This document shows, in pieces, positions 1 through 5,547 of a stretch of 5,567 nucleotides of DNA. Within the stretch, counting starts at the first letter, position 1. Every line of letters starts with the position of its first letter. This stretch comes from Clostridiales bacterium (GTDB lineage Bacteria; Bacillota; Clostridia; Lachnospirales; WQUN01). A program made the translations under genes and the position numbers. The stretch covers positions 1 to 5,567 of the forward strand of contig JAISWA010000055.1 in assembly GCA_031271275.1 (NCBI GenBank), in the 5' to 3' direction. A model generated the notes under the pieces. The model did no database searches, was not told the DNA's origin, and saw nothing but the letters and a program-made list of their open reading frames with translations.

Positions 1-154
1 ACGAAGACAGTTTGCGGAACGAGTCCTTGTTCTGGTCAATGATGACGACGCTTTTTTCATCGTCGCTCAGGGTGTTGGCAAGGTTCGCCCCCAACCGCCC
101 GCAGCCGACGATGATAATATTCCCGCCGCTCTTTTTCCCTTCCGGCAATTTCAC
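1..154 (-). CDS. TrkA-type NAD-binding potassium transport regulator, N-terminal fragment
   Basis: Only the first 51 codons are in the window; the gene runs off the left edge. The translation shows a Rossmann-fold start typical of TrkA-N (RCK) domains: a beta strand NIIIVG, the dinucleotide loop GCGRLG at residues 17-22, a helix with ANLANTLS, then VVIID with the acidic residue D40 expected to hold the NAD ribose, followed by SFRKLS. In this family the protein is the cytoplasmic nucleotide-binding subunit that gates a Trk/Ktr potassium channel. The start is GTG at 152-154, chosen because GGAGG at 162-166 lies 7 bases upstream; the ATG seven bases further upstream is in another frame. It has its own promoter and is separated from the sugar operon by a terminator. 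Family assignment is firm; whether it is TrkA or KtrA cannot be told from the fragment. Confidence 0.88.
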   Translation of the reverse strand, partial: MKLPEGKKSGGNIIIVGCGRLGANLANTLSDDEKSVVIIDQNKDSFRKLSS

Positions 155-161
155 AGCCCAT

Positions 162-166
162 CCTCC
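162..166 (-). promoter_or_regulatory. Shine-Dalgarno site of the TrkA-type gene
   Basis: GGAGG on the minus strand sits 7 bases before the GTG codon at 154. It decides the non-ATG start, since the nearby ATG overlaps the site itself and is out of frame. Confidence 0.8.
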
Positions 167-190
167 AATAAATCATTGTAATGTCCAGCC

Positions 191-218
191 ATTATAGCCC
201 ATAACAAACGTAATGCAA
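191..218 (-). promoter_or_regulatory. Sigma-A type promoter of the TrkA-type gene
   Basis: On the minus strand a perfect TATAAT (-10, 191-196) is preceded by a 16-base spacer and TTGCAT (213-218), which matches only the first three bases of the -35 consensus. Transcription would begin near 184, giving a leader of about 30 bases. The promoter lies between the sugar-operon terminator and the gene, as expected for an independent unit. Confidence 0.7.
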
Positions 219-223
219 CTTTA

Positions 224-267
224 AAAAACCGGGCAATGGTTCGTACTCACACCATTGCCCGGTTTTT
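224..267 (-). terminator. Rho-independent terminator of the sugar transporter operon
   Basis: The arms 224-240 and 251-267 are perfectly complementary over 17 bp, with the core CCGGGCAATGGT and A/T flanks, around a 10-base loop at 241-250. On the minus strand the stem runs into a T-rich tail. It lies about 30 bases after the stop codon of the last permease gene. A/T flanks on both sides mean it could also stop transcription on the plus strand, although no plus-strand gene ends here. Confidence 0.93.
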
Positions 268-296
268 ATTTTAATAATATATTCGATACGGGCGCG

Positions 297-1151
297 TCAG
301 CCCTTAACGGCTCCGGCGGCTACGCCCTTGGTTATTTGCTTTCTAAAGATAAAATAGAAAATCAAAATCGGAATCAGCGAAATGGATAACGAGACGAAAA
401 GCCTTCCGTAATTGGAGCCGAGGTTGCCGGCAAACCTGCCCACCGCGGCGGGGACCGACTTCAACGTATCTCCGGCGGTCAACAGGTTCATCAGAATAAA
501 CTCGTTCCAAGTGCCGGTAAACGAAACGATGGCGAGGGTAACGGACACAGGGGCGCACATGGGGAAGATAATGCTCCTGAAAATATTCAAATAACTCGCC
601 CCGTCAATTCTCGCCGATTCAATCAGCTCATCCGGTATATTCCGCACAAAGTCCGTAGCCAGATAAACCCCCATCGGAAGCCCCAACCCCACATAGGGAA
701 TCAGTATTCCGAGCCTGGTATTAAAAAGCCCTGCGGCATTTATCATCAAAAAGAGGGGAATTAAAATAGATTGCAGCGTGAGCAAAATACCTACGATAAA
801 CAGCCCGTGCAGCAGTTTGGTAATTTTGTAATTAAACTTGGCAAAGGCAAACCCCGCCATGTTGGACAGCAACACCACTATCACCGTGGTAATGGTGGCG
901 TAAATCACGCTGTTGATAAAGAAATTATAAAACTTGACCTGTATCCAGACAAATTGATAATTGCCGACAAACCACGTAGAGGGCGGCGCCAGTTTGTTGG
1001 ACAGCATATAATCCTGATTGGTTTTAAAGGATTGAATAAAGAGCCAAATAATGGGATAAATCGCCATTACGGTGAAAAAGATTAAAATGAAATACAGCAG
1101 CACTTTTAAAATAATGGTTAATACCGCGGAGTTCTTACGAATTTCACCCAT
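297..1151 (-). CDS. Sugar ABC transporter permease, MalG/UgpE (COG0395) type
   Basis: This 284-residue inner-membrane protein is the second channel half of a CUT1 carbohydrate importer. It opens with a short basic N-terminus and a long first helix (about residues 10-40). A hydrophilic segment with SFKTNQDYM follows, then further helices near 76-104, 114-138, 145-165, 200-224 and 250-270. The EAA loop that contacts the ATPase is at 178-197 (ESARIDGAS, ending I-I-F-P). The end, ITKGVAAGAVKG, is the characteristic C-terminus of this family. Length is normal. The ATG start lies three bases after the stop codon of the upstream permease, with AAGGA at 1162-1166 as a ribosome site inside that gene, so translation is probably coupled. 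It is the last gene before the terminator. The transported sugar cannot be read from the sequence. Confidence 0.95.
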   Translation of the reverse strand: MGEIRKNSAVLTIILKVLLYFILIFFTVMAIYPIIWLFIQSFKTNQDYMLSNKLAPPSTWFVGNYQFVWIQVKFYNFFINSVIYATITTVIVVLLSNMAGFAFAKFNYKITKLLHGLFIVGILLTLQSILIPLFLMINAAGLFNTRLGILIPYVGLGLPMGVYLATDFVRNIPDELIESARIDGASYLNIFRSIIFPMCAPVSVTLAIVSFTGTWNEFILMNLLTAGDTLKSVPAAVGRFAGNLGSNYGRLFVSLSISLIPILIFYFIFRKQITKGVAAGAVKG

Positions 1152-1154
1152 ATC

Positions 1155-2057
1155 CTACGCATCCTTTTCTTTGAATAATTTGCCGACCTGACGGGTAACA
1201 ATGATAAGCACGACGCTGATTAATACCATTACCGTGGAAATCGCGTTTGCCAACGGGTAATTGGGCGCTCCGCCAAATGCCGCGTTATACATAAAAATGG
1301 AAAGCACCCGCGTCTGACCCGCCGGCCCTCCGGCGGTCATGGCATAGATTAAGTCAAAGGTGCGCAGGGAGCCGGAAATGGCGAGTATCGCGCAGGTCAC
1401 AATCTCACTGGTCATTGAGGGCAAAATAATATACCTGAGTACCTGACTTTCCTTCGCGCCGTCAATTCTTGCCGCCTCGTCGATAGAAGGGTCTATGCGC
1501 TGCATATGCGCCATAAATACAATCATATAAAAACCGGTAAACATCCAAAGGACTACCACCAACACAGGCGCTATGGGCGTTTTGCTGATGGTGAACACCG
1601 CGTCGGGGTTGAAAATCTTGACGATTTCCATATACACCGAATGTTGGCTTAAAATAAACACGTTAAAGAGTACGCCTATGATAACCGGCGATATAACATA
1701 GGGCAGGAATATCATCGTCTGAAAAAAGCTTCTGCCCCGTTTTATCAATTTTCGGGTGAGGATATACGCCAAAATGAACCCGAGGGGTATTTGACCAAAC
1801 ACCGATACGCCCACAATCAGCATATTGTTGCCAAGCGCCCGGTAAAAATTGCCCGCCGGCTCCGTAAGCATCCAGATATAACTGCTGATACCCACGAAGC
1901 CTATGTCCGGATTCCCGAAAATCCTGCCTCCGTTATAGTTGGTAAGGCTCAGGATAATGGAAAAGATGGTAGGAAAGGCCACAACCGTAAGGTAAATAAG
2001 AACGGCGGGCAAAACCAATACCGCGTAGGAAAATCTTTTTTGACCGTTTGTCGTCAT
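1155..2057 (-). CDS. Sugar ABC transporter permease, MalF/UgpA (COG1175) type
   Basis: This 300-residue membrane protein is the first channel half of the CUT1 importer. Visible parts are a first helix (about 10-38, LVLPAVLIYLTVVAFPTIFS), an extracytoplasmic NYNG segment, helices near 78-100, 112-136 and 163-184, the EAA loop at 194-213 (EAARIDGAKES, ending I-I-L-P), the family signature TFDLIYAMTAGGP at 233-245, and a last helix at 270-288 followed by a basic tail. Length fits the short UgpA/LacF branch rather than the long enterobacterial MalF. The ATG start is preceded by GGAGAGG at 2062-2068, 4 bases upstream. It follows the binding-protein gene by 52 bases without a visible terminator and precedes the partner permease by 3 bases. 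No ATPase gene follows, so a shared MsmX/UgpC-type ATPase elsewhere is the likely energy source (inference). Confidence 0.95.
   Translation of the reverse strand: MTTNGQKRFSYAVLVLPAVLIYLTVVAFPTIFSIILSLTNYNGGRIFGNPDIGFVGISSYIWMLTEPAGNFYRALGNNMLIVGVSVFGQIPLGFILAYILTRKLIKRGRSFFQTMIFLPYVISPVIIGVLFNVFILSQHSVYMEIVKIFNPDAVFTISKTPIAPVLVVVLWMFTGFYMIVFMAHMQRIDPSIDEAARIDGAKESQVLRYIILPSMTSEIVTCAILAISGSLRTFDLIYAMTAGGPAGQTRVLSIFMYNAAFGGAPNYPLANAISTVMVLISVVLIIVTRQVGKLFKEKDA
1162..1166 (-). promoter_or_regulatory. Internal ribosome site of the MalG-type permease
   Basis: AAGGA on the minus strand lies within the last codons of the upstream permease, 10 bases before the ATG at 1151. A second AGG at 1154-1156 overlaps the upstream stop codon but is only 2 bases from the ATG, which is too close to be the main site. 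The layout suggests translational coupling of the two permeases. Confidence 0.5.
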
Positions 2058-2109
2058 GTGGCCTCTCCATCCAAATCTTTTATTTTTTGCGTTACTTAAT
2101 CGTTATTCT

Positions 2110-3606
2110 TTATTGCGCCGCGTCCCAGGCTTCAAAAGCGTCCTGAGTAACCTGCGCGACTTCTTCCGGGGTCTGTACGCCCATGCCCAACGCCTGAAGG
2201 CCGTCGTTTAAAGGCTCGTATACGGGGCCTTGCAGAACGCCGTCAACCACCGCGGTGGAGGTGCTGTACTCGTTGGAGAAGTTCGCCATCTGTACCTGAA
2301 GGGGTTCAAGCCCCAGGGACGCGTAGTCAATGCCAATCCACGAGGGAGTGGGCAGACCGCCGTTGCGCACCATATGGGTTTGCACTTCTTCGCCGCAGAG
2401 CCATTTTACAAGCTCCCAGGCGGCTTCCAGTTTAGCGGAGCCGTCTTCCAGTTCCGCGTTAATGCCCCAACCGGTGCCGAGCACGGCGGAGTTGGACGCG
2501 TTTAACTTAACGCCGGGAAGGTCGATTTCGGGGAATACGGTAATCTTGAAGTTATCTTGCCTGTCGGGGGAAATCAAAGCTTCGCCGGTGGTATTGTCGG
2601 TGATGAACATACCCACGCGCCAGTCGCCGTCAATGTAGTACGCCCCCTGGTTGGTGGCGAACTGCCCGGGCCCGTCGCCGTAACCCAACGCGATGGAGGA
2701 TTGCAGCAGCACTTCGTCTTCATACATTTGCTGGATAAAGTCCAACGCGGCGACAAAGTCGGGGTCGGTAAACTTGGCTTCGCCGGAAAGAATTCTGTTT
2801 TCCCAGCCCGCGCCGCAGAAACGGCCCACTACCATGGAGAACAGGCAGGACTGCATGACCCAGGTGTCTTGGTTGGGCATAATAACCGTTTCGTAACCCG
2901 CTTCGCGAAGGATCGGAACCTGTTCTACCAATTCGGAATAGGTCGTTGCGGGTTCAAGCCCTGCGTCCTCAAGCACTTCCAGGTTGGCGATGAACATATG
3001 GGTGGCGGTGTTGCCTTGGGGAAGCATCGCCATATAGCCGCCCGCTTGGTTTTCAGGCATTGTCGCCTGGGGGATATAGTTGGCGGCGAGCCCGTCGCGC
3101 TCAACCAACGGCGACAGGTCTTTGAGAAGCTTTTGGGTGTGCAGGGTGGTGGAACGCCCCGAAGGCCACGCGAAAAGCACGTCCGGAAGGGTACCGGCGG
3201 CGGCGTAAGCTTCTACGGAATTGTGGAAGGGCTCGTTATACTCGTCTTCTCTGGTGACCTTGATGTTCGGGTGGGCTTCGTCGAAAGCTTTCCAAACCAC
3301 GTCAAGGGTTTCCATAGCGCCGGGCGCGGAAAGGTCGATGTAGTTAAGTACCCGCAGTTCGACTACTTCTTCCGCCGGTTCTGTCGGCGCTTCGGTAGCG
3401 GCTTCGGTGGTAGGCGCGGCGGTGGTGGCTGCCGTGGTGGCGGCGGTAGTCGCCGCGGTGGTAGCGGCAGTGGTGGCTGCGGTGGTAGCAGCCGTGGTCG
3501 CCGCGGTGGTGCTCGTCGTGCCGCCCGTGTTACCGCCGCATGCCGACAGCAGGCCGAAAACCATAACGGCCGCGATAACAAGGGCGAAGATACGTGCTTT
3601 GCTCAT
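2110..3606 (-). CDS. Sugar ABC transporter substrate-binding lipoprotein with (TTAA)8 linker
   Basis: This 498-residue extracellular solute-binding protein (SBP_bac_1 type) captures the carbohydrate for the two permeases downstream. Residues 1-22 form a lipoprotein signal peptide with the basic start MSKAR, a hydrophobic core and lipobox LSAC; C23 would be lipidated. Residues 24-80 are a low-complexity linker: a GGNTGG stretch, eight exact TTAA units (33-64), then an acidic, Pro-containing part (65-80). The binding domain starts near ELRVLNY (83-89). It contains DVLFAWPSG (142-150), YIDGDWRVG (324-332), a late LVKWL helix and a C-terminal EAWDAAQ helix, all usual for this fold. The frame stays open 25 codons further upstream to an ATG at 3681. 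The start at 3606 is preferred because AGGAG (3616-3620) precedes it by 9 bases and because only this start puts the signal peptide at the N-terminus. The ligand is unknown. Confidence 0.95.
   Translation of the reverse strand: MSKARIFALVIAAVMVFGLLSACGGNTGGTTSTTAATTAATTAATTAATTAATTAATTAATTAAPTTEAATEAPTEPAEEVVELRVLNYIDLSAPGAMETLDVVWKAFDEAHPNIKVTREDEYNEPFHNSVEAYAAAGTLPDVLFAWPSGRSTTLHTQKLLKDLSPLVERDGLAANYIPQATMPENQAGGYMAMLPQGNTATHMFIANLEVLEDAGLEPATTYSELVEQVPILREAGYETVIMPNQDTWVMQSCLFSMVVGRFCGAGWENRILSGEAKFTDPDFVAALDFIQQMYEDEVLLQSSIALGYGDGPGQFATNQGAYYIDGDWRVGMFITDNTTGEALISPDRQDNFKITVFPEIDLPGVKLNASNSAVLGTGWGINAELEDGSAKLEAAWELVKWLCGEEVQTHMVRNGGLPTPSWIGIDYASLGLEPLQVQMANFSNEYSTSTAVVDGVLQGPVYEPLNDGLQALGMGVQTPEEVAQVTQDAFEAWDAAQ
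3415..3510 (-). repeat. Eight tandem 12-base units encoding Thr-Thr-Ala-Ala
   Basis: Residues 33-64 of the binding lipoprotein are eight consecutive, perfect TTAA units, 96 bases in total. The DNA units are not identical: alanine uses GCG, GCT, GCA and GCC; threonine is mostly ACC with some ACG and ACT, and never ACA. So the peptide repeat is exact while third positions vary. It acts as a flexible spacer between the lipid anchor and the binding domain (inference from position and composition). Confidence 0.93.
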
Positions 3607-3615
3607 TTTCTTTTT

Positions 3616-3620
3616 CTCCT
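3616..3620 (-). promoter_or_regulatory. Shine-Dalgarno site fixing the binding-lipoprotein start
   Basis: AGGAG on the minus strand, embedded in a purine-only stretch, lies 9 bases before the ATG at 3604-3606. It selects this ATG over the in-frame ATG at 3681, which would put 25 hydrophilic residues in front of the signal peptide. Confidence 0.85.
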
Positions 3621-3736
3621 TTTCTTTTTGCCATATTTGCTTCACGGACAAGCCGTAATCGCCGGGAAATAATTGGTGCACAATGCCGAACCGTACATAT
3701 TACTGAAATATGGGTATAGCAATTACAAACAACCGC

Positions 3737-3765
3737 AGTATACTATAACACAGTTATTTTGTACA
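3737..3765 (-). promoter_or_regulatory. Probable promoter of the sugar transporter operon
   Basis: On the minus strand TGTACA (-35, 3760-3765, 4 of 6 consensus bases) and TATACT (-10, 3737-3742, 5 of 6) are separated by 17 bases. Transcription would start near 3730, leaving an untranslated leader of about 124 bases. An overlapping TATAGT just upstream is an alternative -10 but lacks a fitting -35. The 193-base gap also holds a small hairpin (ACGG/CCGT, 3644-3656) and no small gene that I can support. Confidence 0.55.
3745..3757. promoter_or_regulatory. Candidate operator: inverted repeat in the promoter spacer
   Basis: ATAAC-ACA-GTTAT is a perfect inverted repeat with 5-base arms and a 3-base centre. 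Its midpoint (3751) is also the midpoint of the 17-base spacer between the proposed -35 and -10. Bound protein there would block polymerase. No regulator gene is in the window, so the binding protein is unknown; a chance palindrome of this size in AT-rich DNA cannot be excluded. Confidence 0.4.
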
Positions 3766-3799
3766 GAAAAGCGGTTTTTTCAAATTTCCGTTTTTTTAT

Positions 3800-5392
3800 T
3801 CACTCTTTCAGCGCGGAAGTCACCGCGGCAATCGCTTCCTCCACCCCGCTTTCGCGGCAGCGTTCCTTAAAGCGCTCAAACAAATCCCTCACCGGTTCCC
3901 CGCCGGTTATTATATGGTAGAAAAACATTTCGTAATCCACGGCGAGGGCGTCGCGCTCGGGAGCGGGAACCGCCTTGCACAGCGCGGTGGATATATCGTC
4001 GTCGCCTATGTCGAAATATTTCGCGGCGCTTTCCGCGAAGGCGAGCCGCAGGGACGGGTCGGTAACCGACGGGATGTTCGCGTCCGTTTCCCGTGAAACG
4101 TCCCGCGTAACCATCCCGAGCAAAAATTGGGCGGCGGGGTATTTCGCCGTCAAGTCATACGGCGCGAAAGCCTCCGGGTCGGTATGAAAAAAAATACCGC
4201 TTTCGCTTTCGGTATACGTCGCCCCCTCCACGCCGTACCGCGCGTAGGCGCGCGCCTGGTCCGTCAGCGTAAATTCAAATAAAGACACGATTTTTTCAAT
4301 CTTGTCGTCCCGCAAGCGCGAGCTGAACACCCAGCCTTCCGTTGGCGGTACGCGCCCCCATGCGGCTTCCTCCCCCGGGGCGTTTGGCGGGTACATCACG
4401 CCGGCGTAGTTTCCGTACACCTCGCGCGCGGGCACCCCAAGCGCCTCGGACAGCGGAGCGAGCACACCCTCAAAAGCTTGCGCGCCGCCGTTCGCCGCGC
4501 CGGTCATCAAAACCGCCGCCTTCGTCAGCGTGATGCCGGAGACGCCGCTGTTCCCGTCGTCCGTATACAGTAAAAGCCCTTCCTCCCACAGCCTGCGGGC
4601 GTATTCCAAAGGCGCGAGCATGGAATCGGAATAGTACGCCGGAATGTACCGCCCGTCTTCAAGCAGCCAGTCGTCCGGGTCTATGCCGAACAGGTACGCG
4701 AAGCACGCGGAGGAATCCGTCGCGGCTACCGCGCCCCTGCGCAGCGCGTTTCGCAAGTCGTCCGTCGTTTCGGGCACGGGAAGCCCGAGCCGGTCAAACC
4801 AGTCCTTCCGGTAAAAAATGCGGGGCCCCCCCGCGGAATAGGCGGGTTCGCGGTCTATAAACCGCGGAATGTACCAGGTGAGCCCGCCGTACAAGTTTTT
4901 ATAGGCTTTCGACATGCCGTCGGATTCAAGCAGCGCGGCGACGGTGGGGCTTGCTTCGGTCGCGCTTTCGGGAATGTCGCCCACCGCGCCGCTTTGAATC
5001 CATTTTTGCAGCCGCGAGGGTTCCAACGGGACCAGGCAGATATCCGGCGCGTCGCCGGAAGCGAAAAGCGTGTCGAGATAGGCGGCGTAATCTTCGGGGT
5101 AGGGCAGGGGGGCAATCCGTAGATTCAAACCCGACAAAATCTGTTCCGCCAGTTCGTCGCCCGCCGCTTCCCCTTCGCTTACAAGCACGCGCAGCGTATA
5201 CACGCCGCCCTCGCCCGTGTCCTTGTCGGTTTCGGCGGGGATTGGCGGGTTGGGGTCTATTTCGTAATATTGCCTGACCTGCGAAGTGGGTTCCGTCGCG
5301 TCCCCGTCGCCTTCCTCCCCGGAACCGCAGGCGGAAAAAGCCAAAATAACCCACGCGGAAAAAAGTAAAAATATCATGCGGAAGCGTTTCAA
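3800..5392 (-). CDS. Extracellular solute-binding lipoprotein, long YtcQ/LipO-like type
   Basis: This protein of 530 residues is a second, unrelated-looking binding protein. It has a lipoprotein signal (KRFRM basic start, hydrophobic core, lipobox FSAC with C22; phenylalanine at -3 is less usual), a short acidic linker (23-40), then the binding fold. RVLVSEGEAAGDE opens the first beta strand. DTLFASGDAPDICLV (107-121) and WYIPRFIDR (173-181) follow. FYRKDWFDRLGLPVPETTDDL (193-213) is the hallmark of long Firmicute solute-binding proteins, which bind sugars or oligosaccharides, and GVEGATYTE lies near 395. The TTG start is preferred over the ATG at 5377 because AAGGGG precedes it by 8 bases and the basic n-region would otherwise be lost. 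It stands alone, followed by no visible terminator before the importer operon. It may share the permeases, belong to another transporter, or sense a ligand. The DNA looks richer in GC than the permease genes. Confidence 0.88.
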   Translation of the reverse strand: MKRFRMIFLLFSAWVILAFSACGSGEEGDGDATEPTSQVRQYYEIDPNPPIPAETDKDTGEGGVYTLRVLVSEGEAAGDELAEQILSGLNLRIAPLPYPEDYAAYLDTLFASGDAPDICLVPLEPSRLQKWIQSGAVGDIPESATEASPTVAALLESDGMSKAYKNLYGGLTWYIPRFIDREPAYSAGGPRIFYRKDWFDRLGLPVPETTDDLRNALRRGAVAATDSSACFAYLFGIDPDDWLLEDGRYIPAYYSDSMLAPLEYARRLWEEGLLLYTDDGNSGVSGITLTKAAVLMTGAANGGAQAFEGVLAPLSEALGVPAREVYGNYAGVMYPPNAPGEEAAWGRVPPTEGWVFSSRLRDDKIEKIVSLFEFTLTDQARAYARYGVEGATYTESESGIFFHTDPEAFAPYDLTAKYPAAQFLLGMVTRDVSRETDANIPSVTDPSLRLAFAESAAKYFDIGDDDISTALCKAVPAPERDALAVDYEMFFYHIITGGEPVRDLFERFKERCRESGVEEAIAAVTSALKE

Positions 5393-5400
5393 ATTAAAAA

Positions 5401-5407
5401 CCCCTTC
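5401..5407 (-). promoter_or_regulatory. Shine-Dalgarno site supporting a TTG start
   Basis: GAAGGGG on the minus strand lies 8 bases before the TTG at 5390-5392. The nearest in-frame ATG is 15 bases further on, at 5375-5377, about 23 bases from this site, which is too far. Confidence 0.6.
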
Positions 5408-5410
5408 AAG

Positions 5411-5426
5411 CGGCGCTAAAACGCCG
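5411..5426 (-). other. Small GC hairpin in the leader of the long binding lipoprotein
   Basis: CGGCG (5411-5415) pairs with CGCCG (5422-5426) around a six-base loop. It would lie in the leader RNA just upstream of the ribosome site. No T-tract follows, so it is not a terminator; a role in translation or mRNA stability is possible but unproven. Confidence 0.35.
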
Positions 5427-5436
5427 GCGCGTATTC

Positions 5437-5456
5437 TACCGCATTATACCGCTTAA
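5437..5456 (-). promoter_or_regulatory. -10 region of the long binding-lipoprotein gene within a 10-base tandem repeat
   Basis: A perfect TATAAT (minus strand, 5443-5448) lies about 50 bases before the TTG start. It is inside two adjacent 10-base units, TTAAGCGGTA then TAATGCGGTA, which differ at two positions. With a 17-base spacer the -35 position reads GTGCGC, a very poor match, so the promoter would be weak or need an activator. One-turn spacing of the units could suit a regulator. Confidence 0.5.
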
Positions 5457-5506
5457 TCTCCACCCGCGCACCGGGGAAGCCGCCCCCGCAACGGCGGCGA
5501 GATTAA
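5453..5506. repeat. Nested inverted repeats upstream of the long binding-lipoprotein promoter
   Basis: An outer perfect 8-base inverted repeat, TTAATCTC (5453-5460) and GAGATTAA (5499-5506), encloses an inner perfect 6-base one, GCCGCC (5479-5484) and GGCGGC (5493-5498), with an 8-base loop. No T-tract follows on either strand, so this is not a typical terminator. It could be a regulator site or DNA secondary structure. The rest of this 175-base gap is AT-rich and shows no gene. Confidence 0.4.
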
Positions 5507-5547
5507 TTTGGGCTGTAATATCCATCGTTTAAAATGAAAAAATAATT

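Larger units (their letters stand above)
3731..3776. repeat. AACCGC/GCGGTT inverted repeat flanking the operon promoter
   Basis: AACCGC at 3731-3736 and its exact complement GCGGTT at 3771-3776 enclose the -10, the spacer and the -35 with a 34-base interval. They could be paired half-sites of a dimeric regulator. A hairpin is unlikely to matter, since the loop is long and the stem short. Confidence 0.35.

Noticed and set aside
12..197. Plus-strand 61-codon frame at the left edge
   Set aside because: It lies opposite the recognisable TrkA-N coding sequence and runs through that gene's ribosome site and into its promoter.
3415..3510. Possible CRISPR or minisatellite array
   Set aside because: The units are 12 bases with no spacers and in frame with a lipoprotein linker; they are a coding repeat.
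3407..3658. Plus-strand frame encoding repeated Ala-Ala-Val-Val, looking like a membrane or silk-like peptide
   Set aside because: It is the antisense reading of the TTAA repeat and continues through the signal-peptide region; no ribosome site supports it.
2557..3672. Long plus-strand open frame (371 codons) opposite the binding-lipoprotein gene
   Set aside because: It mirrors the binding-protein gene, is Gly/Arg-rich because of the complement of the Thr/Ala repeat, has no family resemblance, and the minus-strand frame is clearly the real gene.
3607..3681. 25-codon N-terminal extension of the binding lipoprotein
   Set aside because: It would place a hydrophilic, Lys-rich stretch before the signal peptide, and the ribosome site at 3616-3620 fits the internal ATG.
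3672..3684. Palindrome-like ATTG-GTGCA-CAAT in the operon leader as a second operator
   Set aside because: Only 4-base arms, no fixed relation to the promoter; too likely by chance to list as a site.
4926..5354. Minus-strand frame of 142 codons, Arg/Gly-rich
   Set aside because: Out-of-frame shadow of the long binding-lipoprotein gene in GC-rich DNA; no family features.
5534..5543. Plus-strand ATG AAA AAA as a small gene start near the right edge
   Set aside because: A stop codon follows after three codons.
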